Assembly: GCA_029259875.1 (NCBI GenBank)
Contig: JAJDEK010000530.1
Span: 1-5,098 of the forward strand
Reading direction: 5' to 3'
Source: Planctomycetaceae bacterium
GTDB taxonomy: Bacteria > Planctomycetota > Planctomycetia > Planctomycetales > Planctomycetaceae
DNA: 5,098 nucleotides
Both the position numbers and the translations under genes were made by a program. Shown piece after piece: positions 1-5,098 of this stretch. How positions within the stretch are numbered: the first letter of the stretch is position 1; each line of letters begins with the position of its first letter. A model generated the notes under the pieces. The model saw only the letters and a program-made list of their open reading frames with translations. It was not told the origin of the DNA and made no database searches.

Positions 1-7
1 TGTATCA

Positions 8-838
8 ATGTTGTTGGCAGAGACGACCTATACCACTCCTGATCATATCTGGAGCGCATTTGCTGAACCGGAAATTCGGTATGCAATTTGGCTTAGCCTT
101 GTGTCATGTACCATCACGACGATACTTTCGCTTTGGGTTTCTGTGCCGATCGGGTATTTGATGTCGCGTCACAATTTTTGGGGTAAAACGTTTATCGACG
201 CGGTTTTGGACATTCCCATTGTATTACCTCCTCTGGTGATTGGCTTGTGTTTATTGATATTATTTCAAGTGGAAGTTCCCCGGTTCGAGTGGGTGAATGA
301 TTTGATGAAGACAATTTCAGAAGCCAGATTTGGCAAAGAAATCTATCTTATGCCTGGCGACTCTCTCGATGATGCGATTCGCAAAATCACAAAGCTGATT
401 TTTGGAATATCTATCGGAGTGACTTACGAAATTCCGAGTGTGATTTTGGCACAGTTTATGGTGGCATGTGCTTTTGCAGTCCGAACAATGAGAGTAACAT
501 TTGATCAAATCGGACCACGTTATGAACAGGTCGCCCTGACACTTGGCTGTAATCGTGGGCAGGCATTCTGGCGTGTGGTGTTTCCTCAAGCTTACCGAGG
601 GTTATTGGCGGCTGCAACGCTTGCCTGGGCTCGTTCATTAGGTGAATTCGGGCCGATTCTGATTTTTTCTGGAGCCACACGGATGAAGACAGAAGTTTTA
701 CCAACAACTGTGTTTTTAGAACTCACTGTTGGTAATATTGAAGGGGCTGTAGCCGCTTCGTTAATTATGGTTGTTTCTGCATTAGTAGTTTTAGTCATTG
801 CCAGAATGTTTGGTTTGACTCGTGGTGCAGGCATTTAG
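8..838 (+). CDS. ABC transporter permease, molybdate/tungstate (ModB/TupB/WtpB-like) type
   Basis: Inner-membrane channel subunit predicted to move an oxyanion, probably molybdate or tungstate, into the cytoplasm. The 276-residue protein has hydrophobic segments near residues 25-50, 64-88, 143-160, 197-222 and 246-268. The EAA loop that docks on the ATPase lies at about 172-193 (QVALTLG around 174-180, then FWRVVFP). It is followed by the LGEFG motif at 211-215, typical of ModB/CysT/TupB permeases. Residues 89-132 form an extra, mostly hydrophilic segment that usual ModB proteins (about 225 residues) lack. The ATG at 8 is the first in the window. The frame stays open to the window edge and any ribosome binding site is outside, so an earlier start is possible. 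The ATPase and two sulfur-transfer genes downstream favour molybdate or tungstate over sulfate. The substrate is inferred, and no binding-protein gene is visible. Confidence 0.88.
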   Translation: MLLAETTYTTPDHIWSAFAEPEIRYAIWLSLVSCTITTILSLWVSVPIGYLMSRHNFWGKTFIDAVLDIPIVLPPLVIGLCLLILFQVEVPRFEWVNDLMKTISEARFGKEIYLMPGDSLDDAIRKITKLIFGISIGVTYEIPSVILAQFMVACAFAVRTMRVTFDQIGPRYEQVALTLGCNRGQAFWRVVFPQAYRGLLAAATLAWARSLGEFGPILIFSGATRMKTEVLPTTVFLELTVGNIEGAVAASLIMVVSALVVLVIARMFGLTRGAGI

Positions 839-868
839 CATCTTAATTTAAAATTGATGGATCCCAGT

Positions 869-887
869 GGTCAGGAAAATACTGACC
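869..887 (+). other. Perfect 6-bp stem-loop between permease and ATPase genes
   Basis: GGTCAG (869-874) is the exact reverse complement of CTGACC (882-887), separated by a 7-nt A-rich loop. No T-tract follows, so it does not look like an intrinsic terminator. It ends 13 nt before the ATPase start codon, close enough to influence ribosome access or to mark a processing site between the cistrons. A six-pair stem can arise by chance, so a role is only inferred. Confidence 0.35.
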
Positions 888-900
888 GATTAGAAGCGTT

Positions 901-1635
901 ATGATTTCTGTAAATAAACTCTGTGTACAAGTTGGCGATTTCAAACTGAACGATATCAGCTTTGAAGTTCCGGATGGAAAATATGCCGTCTTAATGGGTA
1001 AGACGGGCTGTGGAAAAACTACCATTCTAGAAACTATTTGTGGTTTGAAGAAAGTTCTTTCCGGAACGATCCATCTCAATGGAAAGCTCGCAACAAACGC
1101 AAAACCGGCTGAGCGTGAAATTGGTTATGTCCCCCAAGATGGTGTTTTGTTTCATACGATGACGGTGAGGGATAATCTGGCGTTTGCATTAGAATTACGA
1201 AAGTGGAGCAAACAAAAAATTAATGATCGTGTGGAAGAACTGGCAAACCTTTTAGGGATTACGCATTTATTGAAACGAACCCCAGTCGGTTTAAGTGGAG
1301 GAGAAACACAACGTGTTTCTCTGGGGCGTGCGCTTGCCCCAAAGCCATCTATATTGTGCCTTGATGAGCCATTAAGCGCATTAGATGAAACAACACGTGC
1401 GGAAATGTGTACGCTACTAAATGATGTTCAACATCTGACGCGTGTGACGACATTGCATATTACTCACAATTTATCTGAGTCTGATCGATTGGGAGATCTG
1501 AAATTACAAATCGTTGAAGGGGTGGTTCAACGCCTTTCGCCCAAAAACGTAGGTGAACTATCAGATCTCACCACTAAAAAAAGTCAGCAAACGAATCCGA
1601 ACTCAGAAAAATCTGCCGAACTGAAAGCTGATTAG
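901..1635 (+). CDS. ABC transporter ATP-binding protein, molybdate/tungstate type, no TOBE domain
   Basis: Cytoplasmic ATPase that powers the adjacent permease. All nucleotide-binding motifs are present: Walker A GKTGCGKT (33-40), Q-loop Gln79 in GYVPQD, signature LSGGE (131-135), Walker B ILCLDEP (151-157), D-loop SALD (159-162) and switch His189. The protein is 244 residues, so it lacks the C-terminal oxyanion-binding TOBE/MOP domain of ModC (about 350 residues). The domain is followed only by a short polar tail rich in Lys, Ser and Asn. This resembles the shorter TupC-like ATPases. The start at 901 is well supported because an in-frame TGA sits at 883-885 and the next Met is residue 32, inside the nucleotide-binding core. 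A weak AGAAG at 892-896 is the only ribosome-binding-site candidate. The gene stops one nucleotide before the MoaD-like gene, which indicates co-transcription and probable translational coupling. Confidence 0.92.
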   Translation: MISVNKLCVQVGDFKLNDISFEVPDGKYAVLMGKTGCGKTTILETICGLKKVLSGTIHLNGKLATNAKPAEREIGYVPQDGVLFHTMTVRDNLAFALELRKWSKQKINDRVEELANLLGITHLLKRTPVGLSGGETQRVSLGRALAPKPSILCLDEPLSALDETTRAEMCTLLNDVQHLTRVTTLHITHNLSESDRLGDLKLQIVEGVVQRLSPKNVGELSDLTTKKSQQTNPNSEKSAELKAD

Positions 1636-1636
1636 T

Positions 1637-1915
1637 ATGAAAATTGTAGTGGAATATACGGCACAAGTTAAAAAAGCTGCCGGTCTGAGTCGGGAAGACT
1701 TTCAAGTGATAGAGGGATGTACTTTACAGGAGCTTGTCAAGCAAGTCGCAGAAAAGCATGATGCAACTCTGAAATCAATTCTGTTCCCTGATTCGGAAGA
1801 GTTACACCCTTCGATTCTATTATTTGTTGCGGACCAGCAGGTGTTATGGAGCGAATCATTGACTTTGCAACCTGATCAGGTGGTAATGATCCTCTCACCG
1901 ATTTCTGGTGGTTGA
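1637..1915 (+). CDS. MoaD/ThiS-family sulfur carrier protein
   Basis: Small cytoplasmic ubiquitin-fold protein of 92 residues ending in SPISGG. The terminal Gly-Gly is the site that MoeB/ThiF-type enzymes adenylate and that is then converted to a thiocarboxylate. In MoaD this sulfur builds the dithiolene of molybdopterin. Other visible family traits are the N-terminal strand MKIVVEYTAQVKKAAG, the TLQELVKQVAEKH helix and the DQVVMILSPISGG end, which matches the usual pattern of a polar turn followed by a hydrophobic strand. The ATG lies one nucleotide after the ATPase stop with no clear Shine-Dalgarno sequence, which favours coupled translation. The next gene downstream encodes the E1-like partner. 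Its position behind an oxyanion transporter favours MoaD-like over ThiS-like (thiamine) function. Sequence alone cannot separate these two subfamilies with certainty. Confidence 0.88.
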   Translation: MKIVVEYTAQVKKAAGLSREDFQVIEGCTLQELVKQVAEKHDATLKSILFPDSEELHPSILLFVADQQVLWSESLTLQPDQVVMILSPISGG

Positions 1916-1962
1916 TCGTTGATTTGATTCTGTCACTTAGCAATAAAAAATAAAGCGTTTCT

Positions 1963-1966
1963 GGAG
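1963..1966 (+). promoter_or_regulatory. Ribosome binding site GGAG of the E1-like gene
   Basis: GGAG lies 2 nt before the ATG at 1969 and 5 nt before the adjacent in-frame ATG at 1972. The second distance is the workable one, so 1972 is the likelier initiation codon. The protein would then lose only one Met. Confidence 0.5.
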
Positions 1967-1968
1967 AT

Positions 1969-2730
1969 ATGATGTCTGGTTTTCCCCCTCTTACAAACGA
2001 AGAACGAGCTGTTTACGAATGGCAAATCTGGGTACCAGAATTTGGTGAAGCAGGCCAGGAGAAATTGAAGGATGCGTCTGTTCTGGTTTCACGTTGTGGA
2101 GGCTTGGGAAGTGTGGTCGCGTATGAGTTAGCAGCAGCGGGAGTGGGGAAATTAGTCATTGCTCATGCCGGAAATGTAAAGCCTAGCGACCTAAATCGCC
2201 AGTTGTTAATGACCCACGATTGGTTGGGCAAACCGCGTGTCGAATCTGCGGAACGTCGATTGAAAGAGCTAAACCCTCGTTTGGAAATCGAAGCGATTCC
2301 TGAAAATATCTGTGAAGAGAACGCTGAGAAGATCGTGCAAAAGGTGGATCTGATCGTAGATTGTGCCCCCCTTTTTCCTGAGCGCTATGCGATGAACCGA
2401 CAATCCGTATTACAGAGAAAACCATTAATTGAGTGCGCTATGTACGATTTAGAAGCACAACTGACAACGTTTATTCCCGGTCAAACTGGGTGCTTAGCTT
2501 GCTTATTTCCACATGATCCGCCGGCATGGAAGCGAGAGTTTCCTGTATTTGGTGCTGTCTCGGGGACGGTGGGGTGTATGGCTGCGATGGAGGCCATTAA
2601 AGTTCTTTCTGGTTTGGGGCAACCTTTGGCAAACCAGTTATTGATGTTTGATCTGCGTGATATGACATTTCATCGCAATCGCATTATGCAACGAACAGAG
2701 TGTTCTGTCTGTAAGAAACTAGAAATATGA
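1969..2730 (+). CDS. ThiF/MoeB/HesA-family E1-like protein with altered nucleotide site
   Basis: E1-like homologue, the expected partner of the preceding MoaD-like protein. It has 253 residues from 1969, or 252 from the better-spaced ATG at 1972, which is normal for MoeB (about 250). Conserved landmarks are the N-terminal EWQIWVPEFGEAGQEKLK segment, GGLG (44-47) at the Rossmann turn, DLNRQ (74-78), VDLIVDC (126-132), the zinc pairs C175-X2-C178 and C245-X2-C248, and AMEAIKVL (206-213). Several catalytic positions differ from my recollection of E. coli MoeB. The first Gly of GxGGxG is Arg42, the ribose-binding Asp is His66, the Asn of SNLxRQ is Asp74, the ATP-contacting Lys is Arg90, and the Mg-binding Asp130 position is Pro134. 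The frame is intact, so this is not ordinary decay. It could be an adenylation enzyme with a remodelled site or a non-catalytic scaffold. Family assignment is firm and activity is uncertain. Confidence 0.85.
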   Translation: MMSGFPPLTNEERAVYEWQIWVPEFGEAGQEKLKDASVLVSRCGGLGSVVAYELAAAGVGKLVIAHAGNVKPSDLNRQLLMTHDWLGKPRVESAERRLKELNPRLEIEAIPENICEENAEKIVQKVDLIVDCAPLFPERYAMNRQSVLQRKPLIECAMYDLEAQLTTFIPGQTGCLACLFPHDPPAWKREFPVFGAVSGTVGCMAAMEAIKVLSGLGQPLANQLLMFDLRDMTFHRNRIMQRTECSVCKKLEI

Positions 2731-2753
2731 TTTTGTCTTGAATTCACGATCCC

Positions 2754-2760
2754 GGGAGGA
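2754..2760 (+). promoter_or_regulatory. Strong ribosome binding site GGGAGGA of the ceramidase-like gene
   Basis: GGGAGGA ends 4 nt before the ATG at 2765. It is the best Shine-Dalgarno match in the window and fixes the start at 2765. The in-frame ATG at 2738 lies upstream of this site, so it would need a different one. It would also add nine polar residues ahead of the signal peptide. Confidence 0.8.
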
Positions 2761-2764
2761 TCTT

Positions 2765-4192
2765 ATGAAAATTTATTTACGTCAATTTGCCGTTGTGGTG
2801 GTACTGATCACAGGATGTTTATCTGGTAATGAGAGCGAATTGTTCTCTGCCGAAACTGTAAAGAAAACAGAGTGGCAGGCGGCGGCGGCATCAGTTGTCA
2901 TCACACCTGAAAAGTCGATGTGGATGTCAGGCTATGCCGCCCGTAACAAACCCTCTGAAGGCAAAGTTCATGACCTTTATGCTAAAGTCCTGATTATTCA
3001 AGATGTGAAGGGGCAAAAAGTAGTCATCATTACCACAGATCTAATTGGGATTACACCCGCATTGAGAGATCCTATCGCGGCTCGTTTAGAATCCGAATTC
3101 AAAATTCCTGCAGCGGCTTTATTGATGAATGCATCGCATACGCACTGTGGACCAGAGTTGCGTGAAGGAAAAGCAACACGTCGAGGGTTGGGAAGTGATC
3201 GTGGAGCTGAAGCGCGAGAGTATACTCAAGGTTTAGTCAACAAAATCGTAGCAACTATAGGTAAAACGTTGCCAAAGCTAGAACCTGTTACCTTAAAATA
3301 TTCGTACGGTCGGGCGGGATTCGCAATGAATCGACGTTTGCCGACTGCAAAGGGTGTGAGCAATAGTCCTCATCCTCAAGGACCCGTTGATCAACGGGTG
3401 CCGGTCTTGAGTGTCAGACGGACTGATGGTTCGATAGTTGCAGCCCTCTTTGGCTACGCTTGCCATAATACTACGCTCGGTTTTTATCAATTTTGTGGTG
3501 ATTACGCAGGATTTGCTCAGGAGTATCTTGAAGCCGATCATCCGGGAATGGTCGCTTTATTTATGATGGGCTGTGGTGGAGATCAAAACCCCTATCCGCG
3601 GAGATCATTAGATTTGGCCAAGCAACATGGACGTGCCCTTGCGAATGCAGTCGAGGTGGCTTTGTCTGTTCGACAACCACGAATGATTCATGGACCTCTG
3701 GGAGTGGCTATGGATGATGTGGAGCTGGAATTTGCGACTCATCCCACTCGAGAAGAACTGCTTAAACAAAAGGAACGGGGAAATAAATATGAAAAGAGTC
3801 ATGCAGAACGTCTGTTAGCACAGCTTGAAGAGCGTGGAGGCATTCAAACACGCTATGCATTCCCATTGCAGGTCATTCAATTTGGAGCAGATTTAACATT
3901 GGTCGCAATTTGTGGTGAAACGGTCGTTGACTACTCCCTTCGACTGCAAAAAGATCTGAAGACAGGTTTTGGTGCAGTTGAGGATGTAGAACCAATCATT
4001 TGGGTTGCCGGGTATTCAAACAATGTATTCGGATATTTGCCAAGCCTTCGTGTTTTAAAAGAGGGAGGCTATGAAGGAGGTGGTGCAATGACTTATACCT
4101 CTTATCCAGGTCCCTTTACTGATTCTGTGGAAAAATGTGTGGTCTCCAAAATAGAAGAATTGACCACTCAGGCCCGTAATGCATCCAAATAA
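2765..4192 (+). CDS. Neutral/alkaline non-lysosomal ceramidase-family protein, probable lipoprotein
   Basis: Exported predicted metallohydrolase of 475 residues. The start follows the GGGAGGA site. It gives a classic signal peptide: Lys2 and Arg6, then a hydrophobic core, then lipobox I-T-G-C with Cys18, which predicts lipid anchoring. The fold resembles the N-terminal catalytic domain of neutral ceramidase: SVVITPEKSMWMSGYAAR (43-60), ASHTHCGP (123-130) and YACHNTT (231-237) with the likely zinc histidines, GGDQNPYPR (271-279), CGE (383-385) and AGYSNNVFGY (415-424). In characterised ceramidases the loop matching GGDQNPY carries the nucleophilic Ser (GDVSPN-like). Here Gln/Asn occupy that place, and the C-terminal Ig-like domain of the 650-700-residue enzymes is missing. 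Ceramide hydrolysis is therefore doubtful. It begins 34 nt after the E1-like gene and may share its transcript, with no obvious functional link. Family call is strong, substrate unknown. Confidence 0.85.
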   Translation: MKIYLRQFAVVVVLITGCLSGNESELFSAETVKKTEWQAAAASVVITPEKSMWMSGYAARNKPSEGKVHDLYAKVLIIQDVKGQKVVIITTDLIGITPALRDPIAARLESEFKIPAAALLMNASHTHCGPELREGKATRRGLGSDRGAEAREYTQGLVNKIVATIGKTLPKLEPVTLKYSYGRAGFAMNRRLPTAKGVSNSPHPQGPVDQRVPVLSVRRTDGSIVAALFGYACHNTTLGFYQFCGDYAGFAQEYLEADHPGMVALFMMGCGGDQNPYPRRSLDLAKQHGRALANAVEVALSVRQPRMIHGPLGVAMDDVELEFATHPTREELLKQKERGNKYEKSHAERLLAQLEERGGIQTRYAFPLQVIQFGADLTLVAICGETVVDYSLRLQKDLKTGFGAVEDVEPIIWVAGYSNNVFGYLPSLRVLKEGGYEGGGAMTYTSYPGPFTDSVEKCVVSKIEELTTQARNASK

Positions 4193-4343
4193 ATCAGAGC
4201 GTTCAGAGTCTTGGTGTTGGCTTTTATCCAAATTAACAGGTTTTTGCGTTTTCTTTACTAAACCTCATATTTACAATAGGTTAAATATTATAGAAATTGA
4301 GATCAAAAATAGATCTCTTCGTTCTCGCCTGGAGTCGATTTTG
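4193..4343 (+). other. A+T-rich spacer with a short inverted repeat
   Basis: This is the longest gap in the window. It contains GAGATC (4299-4304) and GATCTC (4312-4317) around an A-rich 7-nt loop, a perfect six-pair inverted repeat 26 nt before the next start codon. No T-tract follows, so it is not a convincing terminator. No confident -35/-10 pair was found. The frame of the downstream gene remains open across the whole spacer back to an ATG at 4179, inside the end of the ceramidase-like gene. This may be chance, but it leaves a longer N-terminus possible. Confidence 0.4.
4331..4334 (+). promoter_or_regulatory. Ribosome binding site GGAG of the squalene-repeat gene
   Basis: GGAG lies 9 nt before the ATG at 4344 and 6 nt before an adjacent in-frame TTG at 4341. 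Both distances are workable. The site supports initiation here rather than at the far-upstream ATG at 4179. Confidence 0.5.
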
Positions 4344-5098
4344 ATGTTTTGTAGCGCTTTTAAAAATACATTTTTTATTCTGATTACTTTCGTTTCAATA
4401 GTTGCACTGACTTCCGAAGTGCAGGCACAAACAGCGAAAGAAGTCACCGAGTCTCGCTTAAAAGGAATGGAGTTCCTGAAATCCCAGCAGCAAGCTAATG
4501 GAAGCTGGGAATATGAAGGACATCCGGTCGGAATCACAGCTCTTTGCACACTGGCTTTGTTAGAAAACGGTGTACCGGTCAATGATCCACTCATTCAGAA
4601 AGGCAGGCTTTTTGTTCTCAAAGAGTCAGATAAACTAAAATCGACCTACGATCTTGCGCTGGCAACTTTATTACTTTCCCGCATTGGAGATCGGGAAGAC
4701 AAGACAATGATACGAAGATACGCAGCACGACTGATTGCCGGTCAAACAACTACAGGGGGGTGGAGCTATTCTTGTCCTCTGGTAGCTTCAAGTACCCTTA
4801 ATAATCCAAGAGCGCGCCCGAAATTGGGAACTTCGTCTGGAGATAACAGCTGTACGCAATTTGCTGTTTTGGGTTTATGGACTGCCTCCCGATCCAATAT
4901 TGATATCGAAGAATCGATGATCGGGGTTGCCAGACGCTTTGTTGAAACTCAAAACGAAGATGGTGGCTGGTCTTATCGCCTACCTACAGAAGAGAAGGCA
5001 GAGCCGTCTAAGAATTCTATGACGTTGGCAGGATTATTTTGTCTGACGGTGGCCCGCGCTGCAAAAATTAAATCAATGCAAAAGGAAGAAGAGAAAGA
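4344..5098 (+). CDS. Secreted prenyltransferase/squalene-oxidase-repeat protein (5' part, runs off the window)
   Basis: Partial gene; 251 codons are visible with no stop before the edge. The ATG at 4344 starts a signal peptide with a hydrophobic core (about residues 9-23) and a cleavage site V-Q-A at 26-28 before Gln29, predicting export to the periplasm or beyond. The mature part shows repeats of the alpha/alpha-barrel squalene cyclase/prenyltransferase type. Three QW-like turns end in Gly-x-Trp: SQQQANGSWEY (47-57), GQTTTGGWSY (133-142) and TQNEDGGWSY (202-211). Between them are the helical stretches VGITALCTLALL (62-73), TYDLALATLLLSRIGD (101-116) and NSCTQFAVLGLW (168-179). Nothing indicates real squalene cyclisation, and I do not see a DxDD-type catalytic motif in the visible part. 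Such exported repeat proteins are common in planctomycetes with unknown function. An in-frame upstream ATG at 4179 would add 55 residues ahead of the signal peptide, which makes it unlikely. Confidence 0.8.
   Translation, partial: MFCSAFKNTFFILITFVSIVALTSEVQAQTAKEVTESRLKGMEFLKSQQQANGSWEYEGHPVGITALCTLALLENGVPVNDPLIQKGRLFVLKESDKLKSTYDLALATLLLSRIGDREDKTMIRRYAARLIAGQTTTGGWSYSCPLVASSTLNNPRARPKLGTSSGDNSCTQFAVLGLWTASRSNIDIEESMIGVARRFVETQNEDGGWSYRLPTEEKAEPSKNSMTLAGLFCLTVARAAKIKSMQKEEEK

Noticed and set aside
317..834. Several reverse-strand open frames of 80-90 codons opposite the permease
   Set aside because: They overlap a clearly recognisable permease and look like shadows of its codon pattern, with no recognisable motifs.
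869..900. Intrinsic terminator between permease and ATPase genes
   Set aside because: The stem is only six pairs and no T-run follows. Ending transcription between two subunits of one transporter would also be unlikely.
1637..2730. Thiamine biosynthesis ThiS-ThiF pair
   Set aside because: No thiG, thiH or other thiamine genes are visible, and the pair directly follows an oxyanion transporter. Not excluded, but less likely than a cofactor role with molybdenum or tungsten.
2738..2764. Earlier ATG for the ceramidase-like gene at 2738
   Set aside because: The strong GGGAGGA site lies downstream of it and serves the ATG at 2765, which begins a well-formed lipoprotein signal peptide.
4244..4273. 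Possible sigma-70 promoter (TTGCGT, 18 nt, TATTTA) ahead of the squalene-repeat gene
   Set aside because: Both boxes match poorly, and such pairs are expected by chance in A+T-rich sequence.
4271..4594. Reverse-strand open frame of 107 codons
   Set aside because: It is antisense to the squalene-repeat gene and spacer, and its translation shows no domain or signal. The forward frame has a signal peptide and repeats.
1..5098. CRISPR arrays, tRNA genes, insertion sequences or long direct repeats
   Set aside because: None was seen on reading through both strands. The window is almost entirely coding, in one direction.

Overview
The window holds six same-strand (+) genes with short gaps, and coding content fills almost all of it. 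Base composition is moderate (mid-40s % G+C judged by eye, not computed). The closest gene-content match I recognise is a marine planctomycete (Gimesia/Planctomycetaceae-like). This rests on a short neutral-ceramidase-like secreted protein followed by a secreted prenyltransferase/squalene-oxidase-repeat protein, two families that are expanded in Planctomycetota. The assignment is inference, because there is no rRNA or other marker here.

Layout. Positions 1-838 encode an ABC permease of the molybdate/tungstate/sulfate type, whose upstream partners lie outside the window. A 62-nt gap containing a perfect 6-bp hairpin leads to its ATPase (901-1635). One nucleotide later comes a 92-residue ubiquitin-fold sulfur carrier of the MoaD/ThiS type ending in Gly-Gly (1637-1915). 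After 53 nt comes a ThiF/MoeB/HesA-type E1-like protein (start 1969 or, better, 1972, to 2730). After another 34 nt comes a lipoprotein-like neutral-ceramidase-family protein (2765-4192). A 151-nt A+T-rich spacer precedes the 5' part of a secreted squalene-oxidase-repeat protein (4344 to beyond the end).

How the genes fit together. The first four genes read as one functional unit: import of a group VI oxyanion (molybdate or tungstate), plus a dedicated sulfur carrier and its activating-enzyme homologue, as used to build the pterin dithiolene of a molybdenum or tungsten cofactor. Tungsten aldehyde oxidoreductase (AOR) loci are known to carry extra MoaD-like and MoeB-like genes, so a W- or Mo-enzyme gene and an oxyanion-binding protein gene would be expected just upstream. 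That is a prediction, since neither is in the window.

The most unusual point is the E1-like protein. It keeps the fold landmarks and both zinc Cys-X2-Cys pairs, but the residues that bind ATP and magnesium in MoeB appear to be replaced. The permease also carries an extra segment of roughly 40 residues between its second and third membrane segments. The ceramidase-like and squalene-repeat genes have no evident metabolic link to the first four and may simply be neighbours.
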